The notes below the pieces were generated by a model. The model saw only the letters and a program-made list of their open reading frames with translations. It did no database searches and had not been told where the DNA came from. Positions 32,908 to 43,310 of a DNA stretch of 64,000 nucleotides are shown piece by piece (the stretch's first letter is position 1; each line of letters starts with the position of its first letter). The translations under genes and the position numbers were made by a program. The stretch spans positions 1-64,000 of the forward strand of contig DXFO01000039.1 of the NCBI GenBank assembly GCA_019114415.1. The letters run 5' to 3'. Source of the DNA: Candidatus Gemmiger faecavium (GTDB lineage Bacteria > Bacillota > Clostridia > Oscillospirales > Ruminococcaceae).

Positions 32908-32942
32908 CAAAAGGGAATGTACCCTGAAAATGACGAATAACG

Positions 32943-32973
32943 GCAAAGGCCGGCGCATGGCGCCGGCCTTTGT
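32943..32973 (+). terminator. Terminator of the two-component operon
   Basis: AAAGGCCGGCGCATGGCGCCGGCCTTT. Confidence 0.75.
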
Positions 32974-33063
32974 ACGTGCAGGATGCACAAAGGGCTTTCG
33001 GTCAAACTTGTGCGAAATGTATATGAAAATTTTGTAAAAAAGCGGTGCAAAAACAATTTATGC

Positions 33064-33085
33064 TTCAAAAATGGCAGTTTTTGAA
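33064..33085. promoter_or_regulatory. Perfect palindrome, candidate operator
   Basis: TTCAAAAA-TGGCAG-TTTTTGAA directly upstream of a promoter. Confidence 0.55.
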
Positions 33086-33092
33086 ATAACCG

Positions 33093-33122
33093 TAGACAGT
33101 TCTTTGTGAATATCGATATAAT
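33093..33122 (+). promoter_or_regulatory. Promoter of the membrane GH3 gene
   Basis: TAGACA-18 bp-TATAAT. Confidence 0.6.
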
Positions 33123-33190
33123 AATTTTGCTTCATGAAGGTGGCGCGCGACCCTTCATCGTGTAAACCGAACAACAAGGAGGAAAATAAC

Positions 33191-36087
33191 ATGTTGGCTA
33201 TCAACATCGATGATGTATTGAATGTGCTGACAACGGTTGCACCGTATTTGATCGGATTCGGGATTGTTTTGGTCATCGCCATCATCGCAATGATTGCCTG
33301 CAAAAAGCAGAGCAAGGCTAAAAAGTATATGGTCCGCAGCCAGGCCGGTATGGCAATTCTGCTGGCTTTTGGCATTGTGGCAAACCTGATCGCCTTTGGC
33401 CCCATGTCCACCATGATCTCTCTGGCTACCGGCGGCGGTACCATTTCTGAAGAGTCCACCGACACAGCCACTGCGCTGTGCACCAACATTGCGGAAGAAG
33501 GCATCGTCCTGCTGAAGAATGACGACAGCACGCTGCCTCTGGCTTCCGGCGACAACATCAACGTCTTTGGCTGGGCATCCACCAATCCCTGCTACGGCGG
33601 CACCGGTTCCGGCGCGCTGAGCGAGGCGTTCCCCATGGTCAGCCTGCTGGATGGCCTGAAGAATGCCGGCCTGAACCCCAACCAGGAACTGGTCTCTACA
33701 CCAACTACAAGGCGGACCGTCCCGTGGTCGGCATGTGGAGCGGTGACTGGACTCTGCCTGAGCCCGCAGTCAGCCTCTATACCGACGAAATGATGGAAAA
33801 CGCCAAGGCCTACTCTGACACGGCCATGATCGTTATCACCCGCGTCGGCGGCGAAGGCGCCGACCTGCCCACCGATATGTACGCGCTGGCCAACGGCACC
33901 GCGTAGGATGTGGGCTACGACCAGGTCTACGACGACACCCTCAACGAGGGCGCCGACTGGGACCAGGGCGACACCTACCTGAACCTCAGCAACCAGGAAG
34001 AGGCTATGATCGACCTGGTCTGCCAGAACTTTGACAAGGTCATCGTCGTTTACAACGGCGACAACACCATGGAGCTGGGCTTTGTGGAAGAGCATCCCCA
34101 GATCAAGAGCGTTCTGTGGTGCCCCGGCACCGGTCAGTCCGGCTTCACCGGCCTGGGCAATATCATCTCCGGTGCGGTGAACCCCTCTGCCAAGACCACC
34201 GATACCTTTGTCTATGACCTGACTGCCACCCCGACCTGGAACAACTTCGGCATGATGCAGTACACCAACATGGACGAGTTCGCTGTGGACGGCACCCTGC
34301 CTTCCTTCGTCAACTACGCGGAAAACATCTACGTCGGCTACAAGTTCTATGAGACTGCCGCTGTGGAGGGCCTCATCGACTACGACACCACCGTGCAGTA
34401 TCCCTTCGGCTACGGCCTCAGCTACACCTCTTTCTCTCAGAAGCTCAACGGCGTGACCGAGGCTGACGGCGTCATCACCGTGAGTGTCACTGTCACCAAC
34501 ACCGGTTCCGTGGCCGGCAAGGACGTTGTGGAAGTCTACTACAACCCGCCCTACACCAACGGCGGCATTGAAAAGGCTTCCGCCAACCTGATCGGCTTTG
34601 CCAAGACCGCTCAGCTGGAACCCGGTGCGTCCGAGAATGTCACCATCCAGTTCAACGTGGAAGATATGGCTTCCTATGACGACCGAAACGCCAAAGCCTA
34701 TGTGCTGGAGGCGGGCGACTACATCATCTCCATCAACTCCGACTCTCACACCATCATCGACAGCAGCGTCTACAACGTTCCCGCTACCATCACCTACAGC
34801 GGCGACAACAAGCGCTCCTCCGATGAAGTGGACGCCACCAACCAGTTCGACTATGCCCGCGGCACCGCGACCTACCTGTCCCGCGCCGACGGCTTCGCAA
34901 ACTATGCACAGGCTACCGCGGCACCCACCAGCTACGAGATGCCTGCCGACTCCAAGGCGACCTTCTACAACATCTCCAACTACGACGCATCCGCGGATGA
35001 AGATCCCAACGCCGAGGCTCCCGTCACCGGCGCCGAGGGCGACATCCAGCTGGTCGAGCTGCGCGGCCTGGATTACGACGATCCCATGTGGGACAGCCTG
35101 CTGGACCAGATGACCGTGGATGAGATGAACTCTCTGATCTCTCTGGGCGGCTACCAGACCAACAGCATCGACAGCATCGGTAAGGTCCGCACCAACGACT
35201 GCGACGGTCCTGCTTCCATCAACAACAACTTCACCGGCACCGGCTCCATCGGTTTCCCGGCTGCCGTCATGATCGCCAACACCTGGAACGTGGATATCGC
35301 CACCGCTTTCGGTGACAGCATCGGCCAGATGGCTGACGAGATGGCCGTCTCCGGCTGGTATGCACCTGCCATGAACATCCACCGCTCCGCTTTCGCCGGC
35401 CGTAACTTCGAGTACTACTCCGAGGACGGCTTCCTGTCCGGCCAGATGGCTGCCCATGCCGTCCAGGGCGCTGCCCAGCACGGCGTCTACACCTACGTCA
35501 AGCACTTTGCCATGAACGACCAGGAGACCAACCGCTGCGGTATGCTGTGCACCTGGTCCACCGAGCAGGCCATGCGCGAGATCTACTTCAAGCCCTTCGA
35601 GATCGCCATCAAGCAGGGCAATGCGGGCGCCGTCATGTCCTCCTTCAACTACATCGGCAACCGCTGGGCCGGCGGCACCAAGGAACTGTGCCAGACCCTC
35701 CTGCGTGACGAGTGGGGCTTCCAGGGCTTTGTCCTGACCGACTACTTCGGCGTTTACGGCTACATGAGCGCCGATCAGGGCGTCCGCAACGGCACCGACT
35801 GCATGCTGGTCAACTATCCCACCGAGACCAGCCTGGTGGGCAGCCTGACCGATGGCAACATCAGCAACGGCGGCCTGCAGGCCATGCGCACCGCTACCCA
35901 TAACATCCTGTACACGGTGGTCAACTCCCGCGCTTACACCGAGGAGAACCTGAACCCCGGCATGGAAGGCTGGCAGATCGCTGCCATCGCCATCGACGTG
36001 GTGCTGGCACTGGTCATCGTCGTGCTGGAGATCGCAGTCATCAAAAAGGGCTACGACAAGCGCAAGAAAGAGGAAGTCGAAGTCTGA
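33191..36087 (+). pseudogene. Membrane-anchored glycoside hydrolase family 3 protein with permuted domain order, interrupted by a frameshift and an in-frame TAG
   Basis: Three collinear ORFs (33191-33793, 33724-33906, 33910-36087); frame change at about 33692-33694; TAG 33904-33906; GH3 C-domain motifs precede catalytic TIM-barrel motifs; TM segments at both ends. Confidence 0.8.
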
Positions 36088-36217
36088 TCTGACCGCAAGG
36101 CTTCTTCAAAAACCAATCGTTTGAAATTCTGACAACGGGATAACCGGCTGCGTCTGGCTTCTGCTTGCAGGCAGGCGCCGGGCGCAGCCCATTTATCCGG
36201 GAAGGGAGCATTCCATT

Positions 36218-38647
36218 ATGCCCGCTACGAAGCTGACCCAGAAACTTACTCTGGAACAGAAATGCGCACTGCTTTCCGGTGCGGATACTTTCCGGTCCCG
36301 CGGACTGCCCCAGTACGGCATTCCGTCGGTCTGGCTGTCCGACGGCCCTCACGGTGTGCGGAAACAGGCAGGGGAGAGCGACCATCTGGGCATCAATCCC
36401 AGTGAGCCGGCGACCTGTTTCCCCACCGCGTCGGCTGTGGCAAGCAGCTGGGACCCCGCTCTGGGTGAGGAGATCGGCCGGGCACTGGGGCAGGAAGCCG
36501 CCGCACAGAATGTGGCGGTGCTGCTTGGCCCCGGCCTCAATACCAAACGCAGCCCGCTGTGCGGACGCAACTTTGAATATTTTTCCGAGGACCCCTACCT
36601 GGCCGGCAAGATGGCCGCCGCCTACATCCGCGGCATCCAGGAAAACGGCATCTCTGCCTGCCCCAAGCATTTTGCAGCCAACAGCCAGGAACTGCGCCGC
36701 ATGGCCACCGACTCGGTGGTGGACGAGCGCACCCTGCGGGAACTGTACCTGACCAACTTTGAGATCGCCGTCACCGAGGGCAAGCCCAAGACCATCATGA
36801 TCAGCTATAACATGGTCAACGGCGTCTATGCCAACGAGAATGCCCATCTGCTCAAGGAGATCTTGCGGGATACCTGGGGCTTTGACGGCGCGGTGGTCAC
36901 CGACTGGGGCGGTTCCAACGACCATGCCCTGGGCGTCAAGAACGGCTCCACGCTGGAAATGCCCGCCCCCGGTCTGGATTCGGTGCGGGAACTGGTCAAG
37001 GCGGTCAAGGACGGCAAGATCTCGGAGGCGGACATCAACGCCCGCCTGGAAGAACTGCTGGACCTGGTGGAGTCCACCTCCAAGGCGCTGGAAAAGGCGC
37101 CCAAGACCATCGACTGGGATGCCCATCATGCCCTGGCCCGCAAGGCTGCGGCGGAAAGCATCGTCCTGCTCAAAAACAAGGGCGGGCTGCTTCCCCTGGA
37201 CCCCGAGGCAAAGATCGCGGTCATCGGTGACTTTGCCCAGACGCCCCGCTATCAGGGCGCCGGTTCCAGCATGGTCAACGCACCCAGAGTGGATAACTTC
37301 CTGCAGGTGTTTGAACAGAGCGGCCTCAAGAGCGCAGGCTTTGCCAAGGGCTTTGACCGTTACGGCAAGCCCGACGCGGCCCTGCAGGCCGAAGCCGTCA
37401 AGCTGGCGGAAAGAGCCGACGCTGTTTTGCTCTTCCTGGGCCTGGACGAGGTCAAGGAGAGCGAAGGCCTGGATCGCAGCGACATGAAACTGGCCAAAAA
37501 CCAGATCGATCTGCTGCTGGCCGTGCATCGTGTCAACCCCCGGCTGATCGTTGTGCTCAGCTGCGGCAGCGCGGTGGAGACCAACTGGCAGAGCCATTGT
37601 CAGGCGCTGGTCTGGGCCGGCCTGGGCGGTCAGGCGGGCGCGGGCGCACTGCTGGACGTGCTGACCGGCAAGGTGAACCCCGCCGGACGTCTGGCCGAGA
37701 CCTGGCCGCTGCACTGCGAGGACAATCCCTCTTACAACAACTTCGGCAAACCTGGCCGCAACGTGGAATACCGCGAGGGCCTTTACGTCGGGTATCGTTA
37801 TTACCAGACGGCAGGCGTACCCGTGTCCATGCCCTTTGGCTACGGTTTGTCCTACACCACATTCGAGTACAAGGACCTCCATGCCACGCCCTCTGGCGTG
37901 TCGCTGACGGTGACCAACACAGGGGACCGTGCCGGCGATGAGGTGGTACAGGTCTATGTTTCCAAGCCCGACGCCCGGATCTTCCGCCCCGTGCAGGAGC
38001 TGAAAGGATTTGCCCGCGTCTCGCTGGAAGCAGGGGAGAGCAAGACCGTATCCATCCTGCTGGACGACAAGGCTTTCCGTTACTGGAACGACCCGGCCAA
38101 CTGCTGGGCGGTGGAAGGCGGCACCTATGTGGTGCGCGTGGGCGCTTCCTGCGAGGATATCCGCCTGGAGGCGGAGGTCACTGTGGAAGGCACCGGCCAG
38201 TCTGACCCCTATGCCGGCATTGCGCTGCCCCATTATGCGGGAGGCCAGGTCCAGGATGTCCCCGACGACGAGTTTGCCGCCATCCTCGGCCATGCCATCC
38301 CGGTGTCCAGGGTAGCCATCGACCGCAACATGACCCTGGGGGAGATCGGCCATGGCCGCAGCCCGCTGGGCTGGCTGGTCCATGTGATCCACAAGCATCT
38401 GCTGCAAAAGAGCCTTCAGGCCGGTACGCCGGACCTGAACCTGCTGTTCAACTACAATATGCCGCTGCGCGCCATTGCCAAAATGACAGGCGGTATGGTC
38501 AGCATGGGCATGGTCGACGGCCTTGTCATGGAGCTCAAAGGCTTCTGGATCATCGGTATCCTGCGGGTCCTGGTTGAGCTGGTGCGCAACTCCATCCTCA
38601 ATGCGTCGATGGAAAAGCGCCTGGCCGAGAAAAAGGAGGGCGACTGA
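36218..38647 (+). CDS. Glycoside hydrolase family 3 protein (beta-glucosidase-like), intact, canonical order
   Basis: GIPSVWLSDGPHGVRKQ, KHFAANSQE, VVTDWGG, ESIVLLKNKGGLLPL, C-terminal FnIII-like. Confidence 0.95.
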   Translation: MPATKLTQKLTLEQKCALLSGADTFRSRGLPQYGIPSVWLSDGPHGVRKQAGESDHLGINPSEPATCFPTASAVASSWDPALGEEIGRALGQEAAAQNVAVLLGPGLNTKRSPLCGRNFEYFSEDPYLAGKMAAAYIRGIQENGISACPKHFAANSQELRRMATDSVVDERTLRELYLTNFEIAVTEGKPKTIMISYNMVNGVYANENAHLLKEILRDTWGFDGAVVTDWGGSNDHALGVKNGSTLEMPAPGLDSVRELVKAVKDGKISEADINARLEELLDLVESTSKALEKAPKTIDWDAHHALARKAAAESIVLLKNKGGLLPLDPEAKIAVIGDFAQTPRYQGAGSSMVNAPRVDNFLQVFEQSGLKSAGFAKGFDRYGKPDAALQAEAVKLAERADAVLLFLGLDEVKESEGLDRSDMKLAKNQIDLLLAVHRVNPRLIVVLSCGSAVETNWQSHCQALVWAGLGGQAGAGALLDVLTGKVNPAGRLAETWPLHCEDNPSYNNFGKPGRNVEYREGLYVGYRYYQTAGVPVSMPFGYGLSYTTFEYKDLHATPSGVSLTVTNTGDRAGDEVVQVYVSKPDARIFRPVQELKGFARVSLEAGESKTVSILLDDKAFRYWNDPANCWAVEGGTYVVRVGASCEDIRLEAEVTVEGTGQSDPYAGIALPHYAGGQVQDVPDDEFAAILGHAIPVSRVAIDRNMTLGEIGHGRSPLGWLVHVIHKHLLQKSLQAGTPDLNLLFNYNMPLRAIAKMTGGMVSMGMVDGLVMELKGFWIIGILRVLVELVRNSILNASMEKRLAEKKEGD

Positions 38648-39219
38648 TGAATTTCTGGTCTGACTTTGCCGCCAAGCACCCGGCGGCAGCCAAATGGGTG
38701 CGGGAGGGCGGCCTCTTTGTCATTGTGAGCAACGTCATCACGGTGCTGAAATACCTGATGCTCCAGTTCCTGCCCGCGGCCTTTGCGGGCCTGGGCGACG
38801 CCAGCTTCGGCTGGCCGGGCATCCCGCTGACCCTGTTCGGCGAGACCTTTGAGTGGAACATCCTGGGCTATGACCAGGCCCACGGCGGTTTGGCCTATTT
38901 CTGCGCCTACATGGTGGCTATGGTCATCGGCGAGGTCATCAACTTCCCCATCCAGCGCAACTTTGTGTTCCGTTCCAAGGGTAAGCTGGGACCCCAGATC
39001 GCATGGTATCTGGTGGCGTTCTGCGTCATCACCTGCATCGTCAACTCCATCAACTGCATCTGGGTTGCGGTGGCCGGTCTGCTGGTCCCCGACTTCATCT
39101 ACAACATCGGCACGACGGTCCTCAACGGCGGTATTTCCATGGTGGTCTTCTTCTTTGTCAACAAGATCATCTTCCCCTCGTCGGACAGCGTGCAGAAAAC
39201 GGCTGAACAGGCCGAATGA
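38647..39219 (+). CDS. GtrA family membrane protein
   Basis: FVIVSNVITVLKYLML; NFPIQRNFVFRSKG; four TM. Confidence 0.8.
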   Translation: MNFWSDFAAKHPAAAKWVREGGLFVIVSNVITVLKYLMLQFLPAAFAGLGDASFGWPGIPLTLFGETFEWNILGYDQAHGGLAYFCAYMVAMVIGEVINFPIQRNFVFRSKGKLGPQIAWYLVAFCVITCIVNSINCIWVAVAGLLVPDFIYNIGTTVLNGGISMVVFFFVNKIIFPSSDSVQKTAEQAE

Positions 39220-39505
39220 TCCTTAACGTTACAAATTCCTTTCCCGGCGGCACCCAATCTTCCGAATCATTGGCTCTGTTTTCCCGCCGCCGCAGCAAGA
39301 CCCCTGTTCACGGGTGACCGTGGACGGGGGGCTTGTGCTGCCGGGGAGAACGGCTCAGACCTCTGCTTCCGGGCCTCCGCTGCGCCGGTACCGCGGCGGG
39401 CATCCCGCCCTTTGCCACGCTGGGTTGACGGCTGTCCCGGTTTGGGGGTATAGTGAGAAAAAGCGCGGCCTGCTGCCATGGCCCCGCGGAAGGGAAGGAC
39501 CTTCT

Positions 39506-40354
39506 ATGCGCATCACCGTTCTGATCGAAAATACCGCCCTCTCCGACACCCTGACTGCCGAACACGGGCTGAGTCTGTACCTGGAATACCGCGGCACGTC
39601 CTGGCTGCTGGACGCCGGGACCAGCGGCGCCTTTGCGGCCAACGCCGACAAGCTGGGGATCGACCTGGCAAAGGTGGAGACCTGCCTGCTCTCCCATGGT
39701 CACTACGACCATGCCGGGGGACTGGCAGAGTTTTTCCGCCGCAACCAAACCGCCCCGGTGTATGCCATGCGCGGGGCCGACCAACCCTATTATTCGGGGG
39801 ACGGGGAAAAACGCCATGACATCGGCATTCCCGTGGAAGTGCTGGAAGCCCTGCCCCGGCGGGTGCACTGGGTGGACGGGGGGACGGCCCTTGCACCGGG
39901 CGTGTGGCTGCTGCCCCACTCCACGCCGGGCCTGGAGCAGATCGGCGCGGCCAAAAAGCTCTACCGCGGCACGGAAAAGGGTGTGGAACCGGATGATTTT
40001 GCCCATGAAATGAGCGTCGTATTTGAAACGGCCGGGGGCCTGGTGGTGTTCAACAGCTGCTGCCACGGGGGGCTTCAGGCTGTGCTGGGAGAGGTGTCCC
40101 GCCAGTTCCCCGGCAAGCCCGTTGCCGCCTTTGTGGGCGGGCTGCATATGCGGGGACGCAGCCACGGCTGCGAGATCTGCACTTTCACCCCGCAGGAACT
40201 GCAGGCGGTGGCAGACTGCGCCGCAGACCATGGTGTGGGGGCGGTCTACACCGGACATTGCACCGGCGGCGTGGCCTATGAACTGCTGCGGCCGCTGATG
40301 GGCAGCCGGCTGCACCCGCTGTCCACGGGGCAGGTCATCGAACTGCCCGACTGA
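39506..40354 (+). CDS. MBL-fold metallo-hydrolase
   Basis: LLSHGHYDHAGGL; VYTGHCTGG. Confidence 0.92.
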   Translation: MRITVLIENTALSDTLTAEHGLSLYLEYRGTSWLLDAGTSGAFAANADKLGIDLAKVETCLLSHGHYDHAGGLAEFFRRNQTAPVYAMRGADQPYYSGDGEKRHDIGIPVEVLEALPRRVHWVDGGTALAPGVWLLPHSTPGLEQIGAAKKLYRGTEKGVEPDDFAHEMSVVFETAGGLVVFNSCCHGGLQAVLGEVSRQFPGKPVAAFVGGLHMRGRSHGCEICTFTPQELQAVADCAADHGVGAVYTGHCTGGVAYELLRPLMGSRLHPLSTGQVIELPD

Positions 40355-40373
40355 ACCGAAAGGAGGAATCCCC

Positions 40374-40949
40374 ATGTGCGGCAGATACCATTTTTCCACC
40401 GCAGGCTGTCCGCCCCTGGCGGCATTGGCCCGGCGGCTGCAGCGCACCGGGGAAACGGTCCCTCAAAACGGGGATGTGGCGCCCTCCTGTGAAGCGCTGA
40501 CGGTGGTGCAGGGCGCAGCCGGCCCGGAGGTCTGCCTGCGGACCTGGGGGTGGCCCGGACACGGTGGACAGATCATCAACGCCCGGGCCGAGACCGTGAC
40601 CGAAAAGCCCATGTTCCGGGACAACTTTGCCCGGCACCGGTGCGTCATCCCGGCCAGTTTCTTCTATGAGTGGGACGCCGGACGCCATCCCTACCGCTTT
40701 GCCCTGCCGGGGGAGCCGCTGTATCTGGCGGGCATCTGCAACGCCGAGGGCCGGTTTGTCATCCTGACCACCGCGCCCAACGGCTGTATGCGGCCCATCC
40801 ACGACCGCATGCCCCTGATCCTGCGACCTGAACAGGTCCGCCCCTGGCTGTCAGATTCTGCCGCCGCCCTGGCACTGCTGGAAGGCACACCTCCGGAACT
40901 GGAACGGGAAAGCCTGGACGGTCAGCTGCGGCTGGAAGATCTGACCTGA
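40374..40949 (+). CDS. SOS response-associated peptidase (YedK/HMCES family)
   Basis: MCGRYHFS catalytic Cys2; NARAET; CVIPASFFYEWD. Confidence 0.95.
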   Translation: MCGRYHFSTAGCPPLAALARRLQRTGETVPQNGDVAPSCEALTVVQGAAGPEVCLRTWGWPGHGGQIINARAETVTEKPMFRDNFARHRCVIPASFFYEWDAGRHPYRFALPGEPLYLAGICNAEGRFVILTTAPNGCMRPIHDRMPLILRPEQVRPWLSDSAAALALLEGTPPELERESLDGQLRLEDLT

Positions 40950-40954
40950 TACAA

Positions 40955-40999
40955 ACAAAAAGCCCGTTTCTGCCATGGCGGCGGAAACGGGCTTTGCTG
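40955..40999. terminator. Bidirectional terminator
   Basis: AAAAAGCCCGTTTC..GAAACGGGCTTT. Confidence 0.88.
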
Positions 41000-41008
41000 T
41001 ATCGGTGG

Positions 41009-41665
41009 TTATGCGGCGGGCAGGATCATGTCGATGCCCGTCAGGATGGTCTCGCGGTCCAGGGCGCTGAGGGCGTGGGCCACCAGATAGCCCTCGGCGT
41101 CGATGAAGTAGGTGGTGGGCAGGGCGGTGACGCCGTAGGTGATGGCGGCATCGTACTCGGTGTCGTAGTAGACGGGGAAGGAATATCCCTGCTCCTCAAT
41201 GAATTCGGAAGCACCCTCCAACGTCTCCCGAGAACCGTCGGTCATGTTGACCATGACAAAATGGATGTCCTCGCCGTATTCGGCGTAGAGTTCGTCAAAG
41301 TCGGGCATCTCTTTCTTGCAGGGACCGCACCAGCTTGCCCAGAAGTTCAAAATAATGGGCTTGCCGATGAAATCGGACAGATGCACCTCGTTGCCTTCCA
41401 GGTCGGCCACGGTAAAATCGGGGGCAGCGGTAAGCTGGGGCTCATCATTCTCCTCATCCTCGGACTCCTCCGGGGTGGCGTCGCTGTCCGGCACCTCACC
41501 GGCATCGGAGCTGTCGGCAGAGGGAGTGGGGGAAGGGGAGGGCTCCTCGCTGGCCAGGGTATCGGGGGCGTACTGAGACCCCAGACGGCTGTACAGCAGG
41601 AAAGCCCCGCCCAGCACCAGCACAAAGGCGGCCAGAAGGACCACCAGGGACAGATTCTTTTTCAT
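41009..41665 (-). CDS. TlpA-like thiol-disulfide oxidoreductase
   Basis: N-terminal TM; ILNFWASWCGPCKKEMPDF. Confidence 0.93.
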   Translation of the reverse strand: MKKNLSLVVLLAAFVLVLGGAFLLYSRLGSQYAPDTLASEEPSPSPTPSADSSDAGEVPDSDATPEESEDEENDEPQLTAAPDFTVADLEGNEVHLSDFIGKPIILNFWASWCGPCKKEMPDFDELYAEYGEDIHFVMVNMTDGSRETLEGASEFIEEQGYSFPVYYDTEYDAAITYGVTALPTTYFIDAEGYLVAHALSALDRETILTGIDMILPAA

Positions 41666-41682
41666 GGAATACTCCTTTCCGG

Positions 41683-42345
41683 TCAGCTCAAAAGGGAGAG
41701 CAGGCGGCCCAGCAGGCCGGTCATCATCAGCACGCCGATCAAAATCAGCAGACTGCCGCTGACCGTGTTGATGACGCGATAGTTGCTCTTGACCCAGTCA
41801 AAGGCGGATTTCAGCCGGTCGATGAGCACCGCACTGATGAGGAACGGCACGCCCAGACCCAGGGAGTAGGCAAGCAGCATGAGCATGCCTTCCACCACAT
41901 GACCCTGCTGGGAGGCCAGCAGCAGCGCTGACCCCAGGAAAGCGCCCACGCAGGGCGTCCAGCCCACCGAAAAGACCACGCCGAACAGGGCGGAGGAGAA
42001 AAATCCCAGGTTGGAGGTGTCCACCTGACGCCGTCCGCCCGAGAACATGTTGAGCCGCAGAACGCCCAGATAGTTCAGGCCGAACACAATGACGATCAGG
42101 CCGGACACAATGTTGACGGCAGTCTGGTAGCGGGTGAGCAGTCCGCCCACCGTACCGGCCAGCGCACCCATGAGCACGAACACGGCGGTAAAGCCCAGCA
42201 CAAAGCCCGCGGCACAGGTCAGTGTCCGGCGGGTGCTGCGCTGACCGCCGCCCGCAAAATAGGAGATATAGATGGGCAGCATGGGCAGCAGACAGGGGGA
42301 AACGAAGGTGATGATCCCTTCCAGAAACAAAATGAAATACTGCAT
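41683..42345 (-). CDS. ccdA: CcdA-type cytochrome c biogenesis/thiol transporter
   Basis: GIITFVSPCLLPMLPIYISYFAG; VGWTPCVGAFLGSAL. Confidence 0.93.
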   Translation of the reverse strand: MQYFILFLEGIITFVSPCLLPMLPIYISYFAGGGQRSTRRTLTCAAGFVLGFTAVFVLMGALAGTVGGLLTRYQTAVNIVSGLIVIVFGLNYLGVLRLNMFSGGRRQVDTSNLGFFSSALFGVVFSVGWTPCVGAFLGSALLLASQQGHVVEGMLMLLAYSLGLGVPFLISAVLIDRLKSAFDWVKSNYRVINTVSGSLLILIGVLMMTGLLGRLLSLLS

Positions 42346-42457
42346 AAGGCAGGCTCCTTTCCGATATTGGGCAAGAGGGCCCGTGGTTTGCCCCGGCAAC
42401 ATCTGCCGGGCAGCACCTTAGTATATCATATATATCAGATTTGCACAGCGGGGGTCC

Positions 42458-42470
42458 GTGATGTTATCAC
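42458..42470. promoter_or_regulatory. Candidate Crp/Fnr-type operator
   Basis: GTGATGTTATCAC dyad between divergent ccdA and crp/fnr genes. Confidence 0.5.
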
Positions 42471-42482
42471 ACAGCCTGCCGT

Positions 42483-42511
42483 TTGACAGCGGGGCAAAAG
42501 CGTTTTATACT
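42483..42511 (+). promoter_or_regulatory. Promoter of crp/fnr-family gene
   Basis: TTGACA-17 bp-TATACT. Confidence 0.75.
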
Positions 42512-42548
42512 CACCATAGTGACTTTGTATTGAGACGGAGGTCGGACC

Positions 42549-43223
42549 ATGTCGTTTGCAGAATATTTTCCCGTGTGGGACAAGCTGGACAAGGCACAGC
42601 AGAAGATGCTTCTGGATTCTGTGACCGAGCGCAGCGCAAAAGCGGGGACGGTACTGTATACCGGCGGTTCCGACTGCCTGGGCCTGGTGGTGGTCAAGTC
42701 GGGCCGTCTGCGGGCATACAGCCTTTCGGGGGAGGGGCGGGAGATCACCCTTTACCGCCTGTTTGAGCGGGATATCTGCCTGATGACCTCCTCCTGCATG
42801 ATGCACAATCTGCAATTCGACGTGACCGTCGAGGTGGAAAAGGACGCGGAGTTCTGGGTCATTCCGCCCGCTGTCTACCGCACCCTTACCGAACAGTCCC
42901 TGGCCGCGGCGCGCTATACCAACGACCTGCTGGCTACCCGTCTGTCGGATGTCATGTGGCTGATGGAGCAGATCATGTGGCAGAGTTTTGACAAGCGCCT
43001 GGCCGAGTTCCTGCTGGAGGAAAGTGCCCTGGAAAACACCACGGTCCTGAACCTGACCCATGAGAAAATCGCCAACCATCTGGGCACCGCCCGGGAGGTG
43101 GTCACCCGGATGCTGCGATATTTCCAGGGAGAGGGCATGGTCCGCCTGGCCCGCGGCACGGTGGAGCTCACCGACCCGCAGGCCCTTGCCCGCCTGGCGG
43201 ACGCCGAGAAACCTTCAAAATAA
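42549..43223 (+). CDS. Crp/Fnr family transcriptional regulator
   Basis: Cyclic-nucleotide-binding-like domain; LTHEKIANHLGTAREVVTRMLRYFQGEGMV HTH. Confidence 0.93.
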   Translation: MSFAEYFPVWDKLDKAQQKMLLDSVTERSAKAGTVLYTGGSDCLGLVVVKSGRLRAYSLSGEGREITLYRLFERDICLMTSSCMMHNLQFDVTVEVEKDAEFWVIPPAVYRTLTEQSLAAARYTNDLLATRLSDVMWLMEQIMWQSFDKRLAEFLLEESALENTTVLNLTHEKIANHLGTAREVVTRMLRYFQGEGMVRLARGTVELTDPQALARLADAEKPSK

Positions 43224-43310
43224 CACAAAATACCCCCGCCAGAAAGCCGACTGCATGGCCGGTCCCGGCGGGGGCTTTTTTCTGCCGGTACACAAAGGCA
43301 ATCGGCAGGA

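Noticed and set aside
33592-35901. 769 aa minus-strand ORF opposite the broken GH3 gene
   Set aside because: It stays open across the lesions, but the plus strand carries unmistakable GH3 motifs and the minus translation is a His/Gly/Val-rich shadow
36041-38407. 788 aa minus-strand ORF
   Set aside because: Shadow of the intact GH3 gene
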